NCBI GenBank assembly: GCA_018873245.2
Contig: JAEMBT020000002.1
Location: forward strand, 9,274,001 to 9,338,000
Direction: 5' to 3'
DNA length: 64,000 nucleotides
DNA from: Archegozetes longisetosus
Lineage: Eukaryota; Arthropoda; Arachnida; Sarcoptiformes; Trhypochthoniidae
The translations under genes and the position numbers were made by a program. The notes under the pieces were generated by a model. The model was not told the origin of the DNA. It made no database searches and worked only from the letters and a program-made list of their open reading frames with translations. Of this stretch, positions 38,301 to 50,954 are shown piece after piece. The number at the start of each line of letters is the position of its first letter. Positions within the stretch are counted from its first letter, which is position 1.

Positions 38301-38966
38301 TTATAATAAAATAGGATCCAAATGCGAGATAACAGAAAAAAATTATCAATTCATTAATGAACACAGATTTTAAGCTTTAAATCACAGCAACACTTGAGCT
38401 TGCAGGCGCCTGTCATCTAAAACTTATGATTTGATAACTTTATCCAAACATCTTACAACAATCACAAAATTAAACCAGGTTTGAATCAAATCAACCACGA
38501 GTGATACTTTACAACTATTTCTCTTTTCAATATTTATTTTTTCTATTGATTATTGTGAGAAATTTAATCGAAATTCACATTAACTTACTTCGATTATTGA
38601 GTACAAGTCATTTACTCAGAAAAAACACTAACAAACGATCCATGGATTTGAGTTTGAGTTTGAGTTTGAAGTAACTTACTTTAAATCGAGTTTAAATTTG
38701 AATTAATTCTGTGTGATAGTGATCAGTCAGAGAGTTGGCCTATGAATTTCCTCGAAATTTGGTTCAATCGAGAAATTTCGCAACGAATTAACTTTTAAAA
38801 AGTTGCAAAAGGAAAAATCAGTTCAGAGATACAGATCGTTGTAGAAACATGATTTTAAAAGTCTCAATAAAAAATTCGATTCATTAGATGTCTATAGTTA
38901 GAGTAATATAAGTAATTTCTAAACTGTCTGAAATATTGAAGCATGACATTTTGTCATATGAGTTAG

Positions 38967-39033
38967 GTGTGTAAAACAGTACAGACAGGATAACAGGAGT
39001 GTGTAAAAACAGTACAGACAGGATAATAGGAGT
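38967..39033. repeat. two-copy tandem repeat, unit about 34 bp
   Basis: Both units contain CAGTACAGACAGGATAA followed by AGGAGT and are nearly identical, differing by one inserted A and one substitution. Confidence 0.9.
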
Positions 39034-40006
39034 GTGTTGTTAATTTAATAATAACTCGTACTCGTGCATGTCTAAAGTATTCGCGAAGAAAGGCTATGAT
39101 TTTGAAAATGTTCATTTCATACTTTATACATGCATGCATATTAGATGAACTAATAAGTTGAAACATCCCTATTACCTTGTCTGTACACTAAATGCATTTT
39201 GGTCTAACTTTCCTGTTAATCGTGCAATTAATCAAAATGATTTCTACTGTCAACAATTTGACAAATTCAGACAAGTAATACATAATAATGTTTAGCAGAC
39301 GGTATAAAGGGTGATATATAAATAAATTATGAGATATAGTGTGCAAAATACTAAGAGAGTCTAAGAGTGCATTCATTAACTTGGTAGTAATAAATTATAC
39401 GATAATATTAATTAAATTTAGATCTTTTATACACTTAAACTAATTGCTTAACGAATATTTTCCTATAAAAATAGGTTTAATCGAGTCATTAATTCCTACG
39501 CACAATATGTATGACAGATTAGTTTCAATTTGAATCTAATTTGTAGCTTCGTTTCTGATAAGAAACTTTTCGCGGTTCTTAAGACTAAACCCTAAGATTA
39601 AATTATTCTATTCATAGTTTCTTTTCATAGACACTTCAAACGATCTGTTTGCTTATCTATCATTTTTGAGTTTATGACAGTTATCTTGCAGATAATACTA
39701 TCAATAAAGTTATAATGTGATTAAATAGATTTAGTATTACATTAGACGCAATAAACTATCTGGAAGTGCAGTAAATCTTTCCACTGAGTCTTTCCCACAA
39801 TGGGTCAAACTCTAAGCTAGAATTAGAAAATAGACTTTTTGTTGCCTAAATAATACTGTTTGGATCAGATCCGGACTGTTTCAATAAAGATTATTAATAA
39901 TTTTTATGAACCGAGACAATATTTTGGAAGGAAGAAGTCAAATAAATGCTTGACTGTTGTATGAAATAGTGTCATTACTGCTAATATTCAGTGGTCAGGT
40001 TAACTC

Positions 40007-40068
40007 AAGGCTTTTAGGGGGGGTTTATGTGATCAATGTAAGGATATACGCGAACCCCCAAAAAGGCC
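40007..40068. repeat. short fold-back (imperfect hairpin)
   Basis: AAGGCTTTTAGGGGGGGTT on the left pairs with AACCCCCAAAAAGGCC on the right across a loop of about 27 bases. The stem is about 14-16 pairs with small bulges. It is conspicuous in the surrounding AT-rich sequence and could be a mobile-element remnant or a transcribed hairpin. No other evidence of function. Confidence 0.5.
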
Positions 40069-40838
40069 TGCACTCCCTAAAAACACTACATAAACTCGAA
40101 TACTGGCTAATATGGTTCCTCATTAATACTTTATTAATAAAGCACTTTCAGTGGCAAACGTTTTAGTAACCACTTATCTAGGCATTGAAGATAGTCAACT
40201 TTAGCGCAACTTTAAACCTGATCAAAACTTAATTCAACTGAGACTTGAACACAGAAGTAGAGCTGAAATAAACGACAGATTGAAATATTGAACTGCATAT
40301 CAATTACTTAGTTGGACATGAGTTTTCCGGTCAAGTCTGACTGCTTTCCTAATCTCAGAAATCATCCATTAAAGAAACTTATCTTAATGTTATTCGACTA
40401 AAGCTAAGCCTAAAGTTAAATCTAAGTTATGTCAACGGCTCCACTGATCATAAGCTTAACCGAAATATGTGTAAAACTTGAGATATATTTACGGTGAGGC
40501 TTTTCGTTTGATCGATAGTTATCTCGACTTGAATCTGAGCAAAGTTTGTCATTTCTATCAATGAGTGTCAAATCAATTACTTTTGTCAAAGAGTAATGTT
40601 TGAGAAAAACGATATTTTATTAAAATTCAATACATAATTAATAACAAATATAACAGGTTTGACTTAAATCTCAAATCTTAAAAATGATATAAAACTGAGA
40701 GATAGAATCGATGAATAAATAATAAAGTTTGATGCCATGAAATATTTGCTCAACTGCCATTGGTTAATATTTTATTTTGGGGCTTTCAAGATACAAATTA
40801 AATTTAATATTACGTCAAACATGAAAAACTAAATTCTA

Positions 40839-43800
40839 TCATTTACTCACTAATACGAGCAGATGAGTTGGTAATATTTGGTCGATATAGTCGATTGCCG
40901 TTGCGTTCGCTGTTTCTGGGTTTATAACTATCCGAAATTTAGGCAAAATTATTGACCCACAAATCAATGGATACATTATGTAGTGTTGTTCTATATTTTT
41001 GTGTGCAGATAGTAAGACTTGAGTCTATTTAAAGTAAAATCAAATATAAGACAATTCAAAAATGTTTATGTTTTAGATGTGACTGCTTCAAAAGTTATTT
41101 TATTGATAAACTGGTCAAAGTTCTAGTAGAAGCCTATTTCTCAATCCATCTTCCAACAAATTGAATGCTTGTTTCAACTTTCAATCTAATTCCCTATATA
41201 TACTTGGATTTGGCGAATAAACCCAAAACATTCTATGAAACACTTAATGCCTAACAAGTCAAATACCTGACGAATTGGAAAGTATTGCCTAGCTTGTCAT
41301 TATCTTTGATATGCAGCACAATAACTAAAACTTTAGATATAACTAATGGATAGTTTATTGAACTTTGAATACTCACTAATTTGTTTCCTGAATACATGAA
41401 ATTATCAGAAGTTCCCATTGAGAGTTCCAAAGGCATGTCATAATCAGTTCGATTATAGATATTGTATTTAAGTATCACAGGATTTCTAGCAATACATATA
41501 TCTGGGTATTTTAACTCAACAAATATCGGAGCAGTTATTACAGAGGTTAATGGTAGTGGAACTGAACTTTCTGAACATAATCTGCTACTGCCCTCCAAAT
41601 CAGATTTTCGCTTCCATCTCACGCAATACATTCCCAGTGAAATCGGAACAGAGTACTCTTTACTACACACTATTTTGAAACTTTCATCCATACCAGTACT
41701 TTCTTTGGAGTGACTTGTTGTTTTAGATAAACAACTTATGGACTCATGAAATCGTGCATTTACGCTAACTATTTCTAATGGAATTTCAGTGTTTTGTTTT
41801 GTTGAAACGGTCAAGTAGAAGGGCTCATCCACACGAATCTGAGACAATTGTGTAGAAGACAAGTTTGATATTTGACATGAGCTTAAAAATGGAAGCGTTA
41901 CATCCATTGAAACAGTGCCACTGACTGAGCATGAAATCAGTTTTTGTTCATTTCCCATTTCATAAGTTGCATCGTATATGACTGTCAGTGATACGCAATA
42001 ATTGCCAATATTTTCCAGTTTTAATATGACTTCTTTAACTATTTCCTCGTTAGCATTGATGTCGTTTAGCAAATATGGTTCAGTTAATTCTTTCAGACTA
42101 TCATCGATGTAAACAATACATTCGGAACCGATTTTGATTTCATCGCTGTCTGAGTCAGTTGCACTTAAACTCAATCTAAGATTTTTGACACTAAATGGTT
42201 CGTTATTCTTAATCGATAGGCTTATTGGATAGTATTCGTTCATAAGTGCCGGCGGATTGTGTTTCAAACTTAGTGCTAGTTTTGACTGTGGCTTCAAAAT
42301 AGTAGTAGACATAACACTGTATATATGTTTGATATTTTGAATATCACTTGAACCATTATTAAACCCAGTCAGTACGAATTGACTCGAAATATTATTGAAA
42401 GACCACTGCATTATTGCACACATTGATTCACTGCCAAGAGTCAGATTAACTCCTATTACAGTAATGTCTCGACCGATGTCTTCCAAAAGAGGATTAATAC
42501 TGAATGAAAACGTGTGAAGCTTTGACGGCATTAATAATAAATTTTTCTCATTTACAATTTCTAGTGAATCACTTGAAGTGCTAACTAATTCACAGAATTG
42601 ATTGTAATGTTGGTTTGAGAATAGAATGTTTAATTTTGTGAATTTGATAGGATTCGGACAATTAGATTGCAAATAGAGTTCTAATTTTATGTTTTCATCA
42701 CAATAAAATGTTTTTGATGTAAATCTAGGCTTGCATTCAACAAACTTCATAATAGAATCCATTTTAATAGTGAAAACTGTTGGTCCGGCAGTTGTTTGTA
42801 AGGCGTTTGACCACAATCTCAATGCATTCTCGATATCATTCTCAGTAGCAATGGGTAGCAGTAGAGGAGACTGCTTTTGCATTATATTTTGAATACTTGC
42901 TTGGATCGAAATTTTGTCTTGAAGTGAGACCTTGTTAGCTGAAGAAATACATTCGAAACCTAACTTGACAAAATTAATCAAATCCGCTGAAAGGTATGCT
43001 GCATGTAATGCAATGGTTAGAATTTTTTCAATCAGTGTCTGCCAACCCTCTTGTCTATATTCGGGCAACACATTATTCAAGAAAGTTAACGAACTTGAAT
43101 AATCTTTCGTGTGAAAGTATTCTTCTCCAACTAAAACCATTAAATAGCGCTTCATTCGCGGACATTTGTACTTTTTGAATTGAGTGATTGCACTGCTTAA
43201 CAAACCAATTATGATGACCTGAAAAATCAGTTTAGATTCAAATAGAAGTTTAATTTGATTTCAAGTGTATCTTATAACATACGGCATGATTGACAGAAGT
43301 GATCTCTTTAAACTGTAGTGCTTTAATACCAATCTTCTCTTTTTCCGAGTCGAGTGGTTCAAGAGCTATTGAAATAATTGAAAAGATTCAGCATTCCAAT
43401 GTTAACTTGAGAGAAGGATGAAGAAGACTTACTCTGACAGCCAGGTCTCCATGATCTTTGTCCGAAAAATTCCATTTGATGAGGAAACTGTAACACACTA
43501 TTAAATAATTCTAAATGTTCTTTGTTTGAGTCACTTATTTGCGTATCAGTGCAAAGCAAATGACAAAGCTTTCTTCTATTTATGGCTTGAAGGGCTGCCT
43601 CGTAGTAATAATATCCAGGGTGTTGTACCTGAGACGGAACCAAACCGGACAGTATCGCGTGATCGAACAGATCTGCAAACATCGAAAATTGTTTCGAAAG
43701 CCACGCCGAGTGCTCGAACTCTATCTCTTTTGGCTCAGATTTGTTTTTGAAAATATCAATATGTTTACGAAACTGAGAAATTGCATCCAAAGGAGTGTTC

Positions 43801-44993
43801 AGTTGGAAACATAATTTGCAGATTTTGTAATTAACGAAACCTCCAATTGTTTTTATTTCAAATAAATTAGTGATAGTTGCGCGAACTTCCATTAAGTTTG
43901 CGTAAGCGTTCTTATAATGTCTAAAAACATTGAAAAATAGTTATTAGAAAAATAATGAAGTGAAAAATTGCTCAAATTGAATGAATTCAATCATATTTAT
44001 TGAAACATTACTTGAGAGCTGTTGCAGGATCTTGTTTGAGTTCACTAAAGAATGCAATTTTGAACTGATGTCTCACATAAAGTAATTGATGTGTAGTTTT
44101 ATTCAACAGATCTCGATGTGCTTTAATCAGTTTGCATTCGTGCTGATAATACAGTTTTGCGAATTCATATAACGCTGTCTCCATTCTGATTGGGGTTCAA
44201 AAATCACTTAAGAAATCATATTAAACATTTTGGTCATCAAATTTAATACTCATTACCTCAATACATAACCCATTAGTTGCTGAATATCACTGACTGGAAG
44301 AACAAATAGTGATTTGGCGTTTAAATCACAAGAATTGCAAAGAACTGCTGCTCTTTCGGTCACCATTGAGTCATCTGTTATACAATTGAATAACTTGTTA
44401 TTATTAGAGATCCAAACAATTGATGATAAAATAATTGAATATCAATCCAAGACCTGATGGCAATTGAGTGGAAGACTGTATGAGAACTAAACAAATTCTA
44501 GTATTCCTTCCCTGTAACGAACGTCTTAGGTATTCGACTTTTGCCACACATTCAGTTCTCTTCTCATTCCAGTGCAGGTCATCCCAATTCAAGTCAACAA
44601 ATAAGACACAAACCGACGGAATCTCAAACAAGTGTTTTTGAAGCCAATGAGTCTTCAGAATGCCTTTTGGGATATGCCATTCGTACGAAGACTTCTGTTT
44701 GAATTAGAATTTAATTATGGTTAATAGATGACAATAAATAAATGAATGGCACATTTAAATACTTTCTGTTTGGAAGGAATGAAATTATATTTATCACTGA
44801 GAAGTTTGAAGTAAAGCGGCGAACGATCTGCTTGTCGGTTGAGAGTGAATGCGTTCCAAATGGTAGCATGGATCGCATTGTTGGTGGCATTAAGTCCAGC
44901 GAGTCCTATGTATGGCACCGGAGTATATTGCAGTTCTGATGGCATTTCATCTGCTTCTATGTTTTTTATCATTATTGATGACATCTCCATCAT
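40839..44993 (-). CDS. TRAPPC11: TRAPP III complex subunit 11
   Basis: Subunit of the TRAPP tethering complex acting in ER-Golgi traffic and autophagy. Eight exons: 44763-44993, 44454-44694, 44257-44374, 44012-44185, 43433-43920, 43283-43365, 41377-43218 and 40839-41024. All phases match and the product is 1,120 residues (human 1,133). The N-terminus matches the family ([55 protein letters not shown]). The foie gras domain contains [40 protein letters not shown] and [10 protein letters not shown]. The 614-codon exon carries the rest of the TPR-like region ([20 protein letters not shown]) and the C-terminal beta-rich region. Exon 7 really ends at 41377 (GTGAGT donor). The frame stays open to 41251, but that tail does not match the family, whereas the exon at 40839-41024 does ([15 protein letters not shown] against human YNFYPLMAGYQQLP). 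It lies head to head with the KDEL receptor gene, 562 bp apart. Confidence 0.97.
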
Positions 44994-45555
44994 TACTTCA
45001 ATTATTTGTTGTTTCTATTCACTTCTATACTTATTAGTTATCTGTTGATCAAAATATACTTGTTTTCACTCAAACCGAACTCAAACTTCAATCAAAATAA
45101 ACTTATTTAGACTGAAGTAGAAACAGAATTAAAAGTGAAAAAGAGTGGAGTAAAAAATGTAAAGAAACGATTCGAGAAATTAATAAATAATAAAATGCAT
45201 ATTGTTCTTTTATGCCATCTATTAATGACTAAGTTTAAAATACAACTAACAAAGCATGGGTTTTAGAGTTGACTCTGAAAACTTACTAAAAAATCAGTGA
45301 AAATCCTGACTCACTTTCACATACACACTCACTCTAAGTCTGATTAAAGCCCGAATTGATTTTCTATTGCGAGAGAAAAGGCCGGCATTTGAGGCATGCA
45401 TTGAAAGGGAGTGCAAGTGAAATGATATGTCATAGAAATATCTGTTAATCGGCGGCCACGTCATTGACACTGACTTTAGATTGTATTAATTAAACTAGTA
45501 TTTAATTTAATAATTTGAATTTGAATTTAAAAGTAGATTTGAAGTAATAGTAAAG
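44994..45555. promoter_or_regulatory. divergent promoter region of TRAPPC11 and KDELR
   Basis: 562 bp between two start codons on opposite strands. A GC-richer core at about 45,350-45,475 (AAAGGCCGGCATTTG, GGCGGCCACGTCATTG) contains an E-box/CRE-like CCACGTCA word, reminiscent of ER-stress elements. Shared control of these two secretory-pathway genes is inference only. Confidence 0.4.
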
Positions 45556-46520
45556 ATGAATATTTTTCGATTAACTGGTGATTTGTCACATTTATTAGCT
45601 ATAATTATACTTGTTTTGAAGATATGGAAAACTCGTTCATGTTCGGGTAGGAACACATCTCATATGCCTTCTTCACCTCATAATTGACTGATTTACTACT
45701 CACTTTGAACTGTAATCTTTTGATCGTAGGTATATCTGGAAAGACCCAAGTCCTATTTGCAATTGTTTACATTACCAGATATTTAGATTTATTCACAAAC
45801 TTTATTTCGCTCTACAACTCCTTTATGAAGGTATTCGTCCCATTCATTTCTCAGTTTAATCATATTGTTTCACTTTAAACAACAATCAAATGTTTTATTT
45901 GTTCCACTCACAGATAGTATTCATTGGTACATCTTTGGCCACCTTATACTTGATCTACGCTAAATTCAAAGCAACCTATGATAGAAATCATGACACGTTT
46001 CGTATCGAATTTCTTCTGATTCCCGTCACTCTATTAGCGCTATTAGTCAACCACGAGTTCACCCCTCTCGAGGTAAAACTGTTAGATTCTTTCATAAAAT
46101 AGACAACAAGTATTGATTTGTTGAACTTTCTCAAAATTGTTCTATTGTACAGATTCTGTGGACATTTTCGATATATCTCGAATCGGTTGCAATCCTGCCA
46201 CAATTATTCTTGGTTTCAAAGACAGGTGAAGCAGAGACGATAACATCTCACTACTTGATGGCATTGGGCTCTTATAGAGCACTATATCTAATCAATTGGA
46301 TCTGGCGCTACTATTTCGAGGGATTCTATGACTTGATTGCAATTGTGGCCGGAATTGTCCAAACAGTACTTTACTGTGACTTTTTCTATTTATACATTAC
46401 TAGAGGTTTGTTCACTATTATGACTGAGTTTTCCTGTTTACCTGACTTATTTTAAACTAACTTTTGACACATTTTGTTTGGCTAGTTATTCGCGGTCGTA
46501 CTTTAAGACTGCCGGCATAA
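45556..46520 (+). CDS. KDELR: ER lumen protein retaining receptor (KDEL receptor)
   Basis: Seven-helix Golgi receptor that returns escaped ER residents carrying KDEL-like tails. Exons: 45556-45646, 45730-45830, 45914-46072, 46153-46405 and 46486-46520, all in phase; 212 residues, the same length as the human protein. The start [23 protein letters not shown] and the block [24 protein letters not shown] match the family, as do [40 protein letters not shown] and the ligand-pocket region [24 protein letters not shown]. The last exon adds only eleven codons ([11 protein letters not shown]), including the cytosolic retrieval tail equivalent to human VLKGKKLSLPA. The model is complete and should be functional. 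Confidence 0.98.
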
Positions 46521-47124
46521 CTCAATAGGTTTGTCATCCTTCACATTACAACTTTGATGAATTGAGTTACGGAAATAGCACAGAGCAGCAAAAGTATCTA
46601 AACTTTACACCTCATCATTGTCTTTATAAATTGTTATAACGCTAAATACTGTTCAAAAGTGCCTAAACCTTTCCGGCATTTGATGTTTTTAACTCATTAA
46701 AAATATCTGTATTTATTTCGGTTAGAATTCATTTACAGATTTAAAGCTAAGCAAACCTTTGAAATTTGTGTTTGTAAATATTTATAAATATGATAGTATT
46801 CTACATTAACCTAAAGATTTAGATGCTTTAAACTGCAATGAATGTTATGAATGGGTATATCAACTATTGCTCTTTTATAAGATTGAATAATTTATATTAA
46901 AAACGCTATTCATTTTAATTATAAAGTTTTAATTAAGTAGTACTGATTGGCTTGAGATTTTATTGAAATAATTAAAAATGCTTATACAATATATATAATT
47001 ATTCAAAATAGATTTGGTAAGATTATCATAAAATAGTTGATTACCAACTAAAATAATGTGCCTTAAAGTGAATGACATTATCGTAAGAATCTATAGACTT
47101 GTAAAATCACTCTTAAGTACATAG
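46521..47124. other. shared 3' flank of KDELR and the polo kinase gene
   Basis: 604 bp between convergent stop codons. AT-rich; AATAAA-like words suit both 3' ends. No gene seen. Confidence 0.5.
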
Positions 47125-49262
47125 TTATCGTTTACCACTTCTAGTATTAGAGCTCAATTTATGGTGCATAAGACGATCGACAATATCACTTGCATAGCGA
47201 AGTCTTGTGAAAACTTCCTTACTGCAGCCATACTTTTCAATCAGATTGAATTTATATGTTTTGAAATCCCTCTTATCGTTAATATAAGTCACAGCTCCCA
47301 TCAGTGGACAGAGAATCAACTTAGTGTGATCTTGAAAGAAGTTAATCTACAAATGCAAAACACGATTATAGATATTTTACTCAGACATTTAGCGTTACTA
47401 TCACTGGAAGTGTTAAAAAGTTTAATACCTGTACAGTTCCATTAGTGAGTTGAAAGACTATAGCATTACGAGTGCGGAACCAATTGTTGAGATGCGGAAG
47501 CCTAACCAAGTCGTCGCCATCACGTGGCTTAGGCTTATCGCCAGTTTTAAGTAGATGTTCGTTCATGTAATTTCTAAAATACTTCAAGAGAGTTAATTTC
47601 TTATAGAGTTCTGTGGGACAAGCATCAAATTTGTAATAGCGTTCGGTGCTGTCGCGCTCGATATAATGCATGTTTGTTTCGTCAGCCATCAAAACAATTT
47701 TTGTGATATCATTGAATAGAACGCCAACACTGTTATCGCATAGTTGATATCCGAGTCCATATTTGTCTGTATAATCAACCCATTTACTGATCCAAAAGAT
47801 GGGCGAAGCAGCCGGATCTTCGGCGTCGTCTTCCATCACATGAGCTCTTTCTGAAGGCTTACAGTTGACCAAATGATGCAACTGATTACTTAAATCACGC
47901 AAATAGAAGTCTTTCGGAACCATATCAGGATTGCTCTTTGATCGAGTTATCACACCATTAGGTGCATCGCCATGGTTGTTAGCCAACATAGCTTTCTTGT
48001 CGGGCGATTCGTGTTTGTTTCCCATATCACCCAAAGGCCGGCGTGGAGACATCTTGAAATCAGTTGGCATTATTGAGAGCCGGCCGTCATTAAAACGAGG
48101 CGCGACTGTCAGGCAAGAAGTTGGCAAACGCGAGGGAATGTAGTTTCCAGTCATGTACGGGTCTTCGAGAACTTCCATCATTGAGGGCCGCCTTTTGGGA
48201 TCAGATTGAAGTAATTTTCTTATAAAGTTAGCCACTTCTTCGGAGACATAGCTCGGAATTTTGTATTCATTTAACTTAATGCGCTTATAAGTATCCTTTA
48301 GATCGTTAGTTTCGAAGGGTGGTTTGCCGACGACCAAAGTGTAGACAATGCATCCCAGTGACCAAACATCGACTTCAAAGCTGTGACCCTTTTTGCACAA
48401 GACTTCAGGAGCAATATAGTTAGGTGTTCCACAAAGAGTCAGTTTGCGATCGCCTTCTGAGGCTATTCTTGTAGCTAATCCAAAGTCTCCAACTTTGAGC
48501 TCCATATTGTCGTTGAGGAATAGATTTCCTAATTTTAAGTCTCTGTGAACTATTCTGTTTTCGTGGAGATATTTACAGGCGTAACCAATTTGGCGAACAT
48601 AATAACGAACTTCAGCTTCATTTAACTGTTTGCGTCTTTTATGCATTTCCATCAATGACTATAAAGAGTATTATAGAATCGGTTAAAGTGCTCATAACAT
48701 ACTATTTGTATGGTTTATAAGGACTAACTTTTTCAAGTCTTTTCTCAAAATAAGTAAAACAAGACTCACTCTTTTGCTGCAGAGCTCGAGCACAATATAA
48801 ATATAATCCTTATCCTCGAAGAAAGTGTGAAACTCCACGATATGGTTGTGCCTAATGCTTCGATGAATTGATATCTCCTGACTCATCTTTCAATTGAATC
48901 AAAGCAATAGTTAAGACACTCAATAGTCAGTTGGATAACGTATTAAAGACAAGTGTTATGAGATATAATACCTTATCCTTTTGATCAGGTTTTACTAATT
49001 GTGATTTTGCGATCACTTTTCCGGCATATACTTTGCCATTTGTGGTGTCGATCAGTTCGAAACATTTGGCAAATCCTCCCTTCAATAAAAACAATAAGCA
49101 ATGAAATGATAATTGAAAGAGGAAATGGATACAAAGCGTAAAAGTAAGCTAGCCAAGACTTACTCTTCCCAAGAACTTTCCCTTCTTGTATTGCTTCTTA
49201 GTGTTGGGATCAGTCACCAAATCTGGTACTTCTATCTTTAAGTGATCGTTACGTCGAGACAT
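47125..49262 (-). CDS. PLK1: Polo-like kinase (PLK1/polo), mitotic serine/threonine kinase
   Basis: Master mitotic kinase acting at centrosomes, kinetochores and the midbody. Exons: 49164-49262, 48972-49079, 48770-48886, 47429-48658 and 47125-47346, all phase 0; 591 residues (human 603). The kinase domain has the glycine loop [12 protein letters not shown], split by an intron, the lysine in YAGKVIAK, the catalytic loop HRDLKLGN and DFGLAT. The activation loop is [16 protein letters not shown] with the activating threonine. Polo box 1 begins with the diagnostic tryptophan in [20 protein letters not shown]. Polo box 2 holds the phosphopeptide-clamp His and Lys in [29 protein letters not shown] is nearly identical to vertebrate PLK1. 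Domain make-up and length point to the PLK1 orthologue rather than PLK4, which has a different C-terminus. Confidence 0.98.
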
Positions 49263-49988
49263 TGTTTGCTAACAAACAATTGGACTTTAGTTAAAATCAA
49301 TACTAAAATCTAAACTATCGCTAAAAACGCGATCAGATTGTAAGAACTAAATTCAAATTGAATTGAAATAAATTATGATTTAAAACAGTTAAAAACTGAA
49401 GGATGAATTAGATAGCAAACGTTTATGATGTGATCAGTTCTACAGCTAGGATTATTTAGACGTTTACTGAACTTTTTGGTGATTCACAAACTTACAAAGT
49501 ATTGTCAAAGATCTAAACCCACACAAAGTCAAAGTCAGTGCACTGGATCTCAGTTCAGTTCAACGGACAGAAAGCAATTTTAAAAATTTAAATCTCGTTT
49601 CATAGCATTTGCGCAAACTCTTGGTTTAAAGGGTATTTGAACGCTTTGACGTCGCTATAGAAACACATCATCTCATTGCACGCATTTTCAGTTTTCATAA
49701 GTTCATAAAAATAATTAAGAGCGAGTGATTTAACTTCAATTATATGTTATTAAATTAATACTTAAAATAAGTTTATTGACATCTGTTTGGAATAACCAAA
49801 CATTTGCTTCTCATATCACAGCCAGAACTTAATTATTCGAACACCTGAACAACTTGTTATCGCTTTTTTCATCTTAAATGCCATCAAATTCTCGAAAAGT
49901 GCTCGCATATTTATTGATATTTCAGACTGTATTGAAGTCATTATCGATTTGTTATTAGCATTGGTTTAAAAAATTGATTTTGTTTACA
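49263..49988. promoter_or_regulatory. divergent intergenic region between polo and REXO4
   Basis: 726 bp separate the two opposed start codons. No TATA box or named element could be assigned. Bidirectional promoter use is inferred from the arrangement only. Confidence 0.35.
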
Positions 49989-50954
49989 ATGAAGAAAAAT
50001 AAAGGAAACGTCAAAAGTTCAGAGAAAGTTTCAAACAAACGGAAAACAGATTCAATGCCAAACGAAAAGAATTTATCCACAAAAAAACATAAATTCAAAC
50101 GAAGACAACCTAAAAAAGAAAAAACTATCTGTAAATATCCACAAGACATAAGCGACGCTTCTGTCAATTGGAAGCGTTTGGCATCAAAACTAAACTCTAA
50201 CAAAAATGAGTCTAAAAAGTGTAATCAAAATAAGAGTTTTAAGACGATGAAGAATAAAAAAGTAGAAAATAAATGGTCGAACAGTAATGAAATTTGGTTC
50301 GATGGAGTGGATAAGTGCTTAATCAAGTCTTCTATGGTGGACACAAATACTTCTAATGAAAAGAATGGAAAACTTGTTAAAGAGAAAGGCTTCGATGGAC
50401 TGACAAAAATAGTAGCTATAGATTGCGAAATGGTAGGCACTGGCAGTGATGGTTCGAATTCAGTTTTGGCCAGAGTTTCAATTGTCAACTTTTTTGGTCA
50501 TTGTATTTATGATAAATATGTGAAACCAATGGAAGAGGTGACTGATTACAGGACACATGTCAGTGGTATCAGGCCTTCCGATTTGGTAAATGCATTGGAC
50601 TTCAAAACAGTCCAAAAAGAAGTTCACGACATAATCAAAGATCGCATAGTAGTTGGACATGCCTTGAAAAATGATTTTAAGGCCCTATTCCTAAGTCACC
50701 CAAAACATAAGGTTCGAGACACGAGCAAATATTTCAAGCATTTGTTCGGTGGAAGAAATCCTTCATTGAAAAGACTTTCGGAAACAGTTTTAGGAGTAAA
50801 AGTGCAATCAGGAGAACACGATTCCGTACAGGACGCACAGGCAGCTATGAGGCTCTTTACTATGTACAGAAGAAAATGGGAATCTGATATCAAAAAGAAA
50901 ACAAATAAAATAACTAAAAATAAAAGCAATAACTCAAACCATTCTAATAAATAA
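49989..50954 (+). CDS. REXO4: RNA exonuclease 4 (REX4 family, DEDDh 3'-5' exonuclease)
   Basis: Nucleolar exonuclease family involved in pre-rRNA processing. Single exon, 321 residues. The frame is open five codons further upstream from a TTG, but ATG at 49,989 (MKKNKGN) is the first methionine. The N-terminal 130 residues are lysine-rich and low in complexity, fitting a nucleolar targeting tail. The exonuclease domain follows with motif I IVAIDCEMVGTG, the block RVSIVNFFG, YVKPMEEVTDYRTHVSGI, motif II VVGHALKNDFKAL and motif III GEHDSVQDAQAAM. All four acidic residues and the histidine of the DEDDh core are present. A lysine-rich tail ends the protein. The lack of introns contrasts with its neighbours. 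Confidence 0.95.
   Translation: MKKNKGNVKSSEKVSNKRKTDSMPNEKNLSTKKHKFKRRQPKKEKTICKYPQDISDASVNWKRLASKLNSNKNESKKCNQNKSFKTMKNKKVENKWSNSNEIWFDGVDKCLIKSSMVDTNTSNEKNGKLVKEKGFDGLTKIVAIDCEMVGTGSDGSNSVLARVSIVNFFGHCIYDKYVKPMEEVTDYRTHVSGIRPSDLVNALDFKTVQKEVHDIIKDRIVVGHALKNDFKALFLSHPKHKVRDTSKYFKHLFGGRNPSLKRLSETVLGVKVQSGEHDSVQDAQAAMRLFTMYRRKWESDIKKKTNKITKNKSNNSNHSNK

Larger units (their letters stand above)
33590..40838. other. intergenic desert with small tandem repeats
   Basis: About 7.2 kb without a supportable gene. Visible structure: a 12-bp repeat of TATTTCTAATTT (about 34,222-34,290), a two-copy 40-45-bp repeat at 35,286-35,370, a two-copy 34-bp repeat at 38,967-39,033, and a GC-richer fold-back near 40,007-40,068. 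Plus-strand frames at 35,709-35,927 and 36,010-36,231 show no motif or splice context. Confidence 0.45.

Noticed and set aside
39957-40166. Open frame of 69 codons around a GC-richer patch
   Set aside because: It overlaps the fold-back, has no recognisable domain and no start or splice support.
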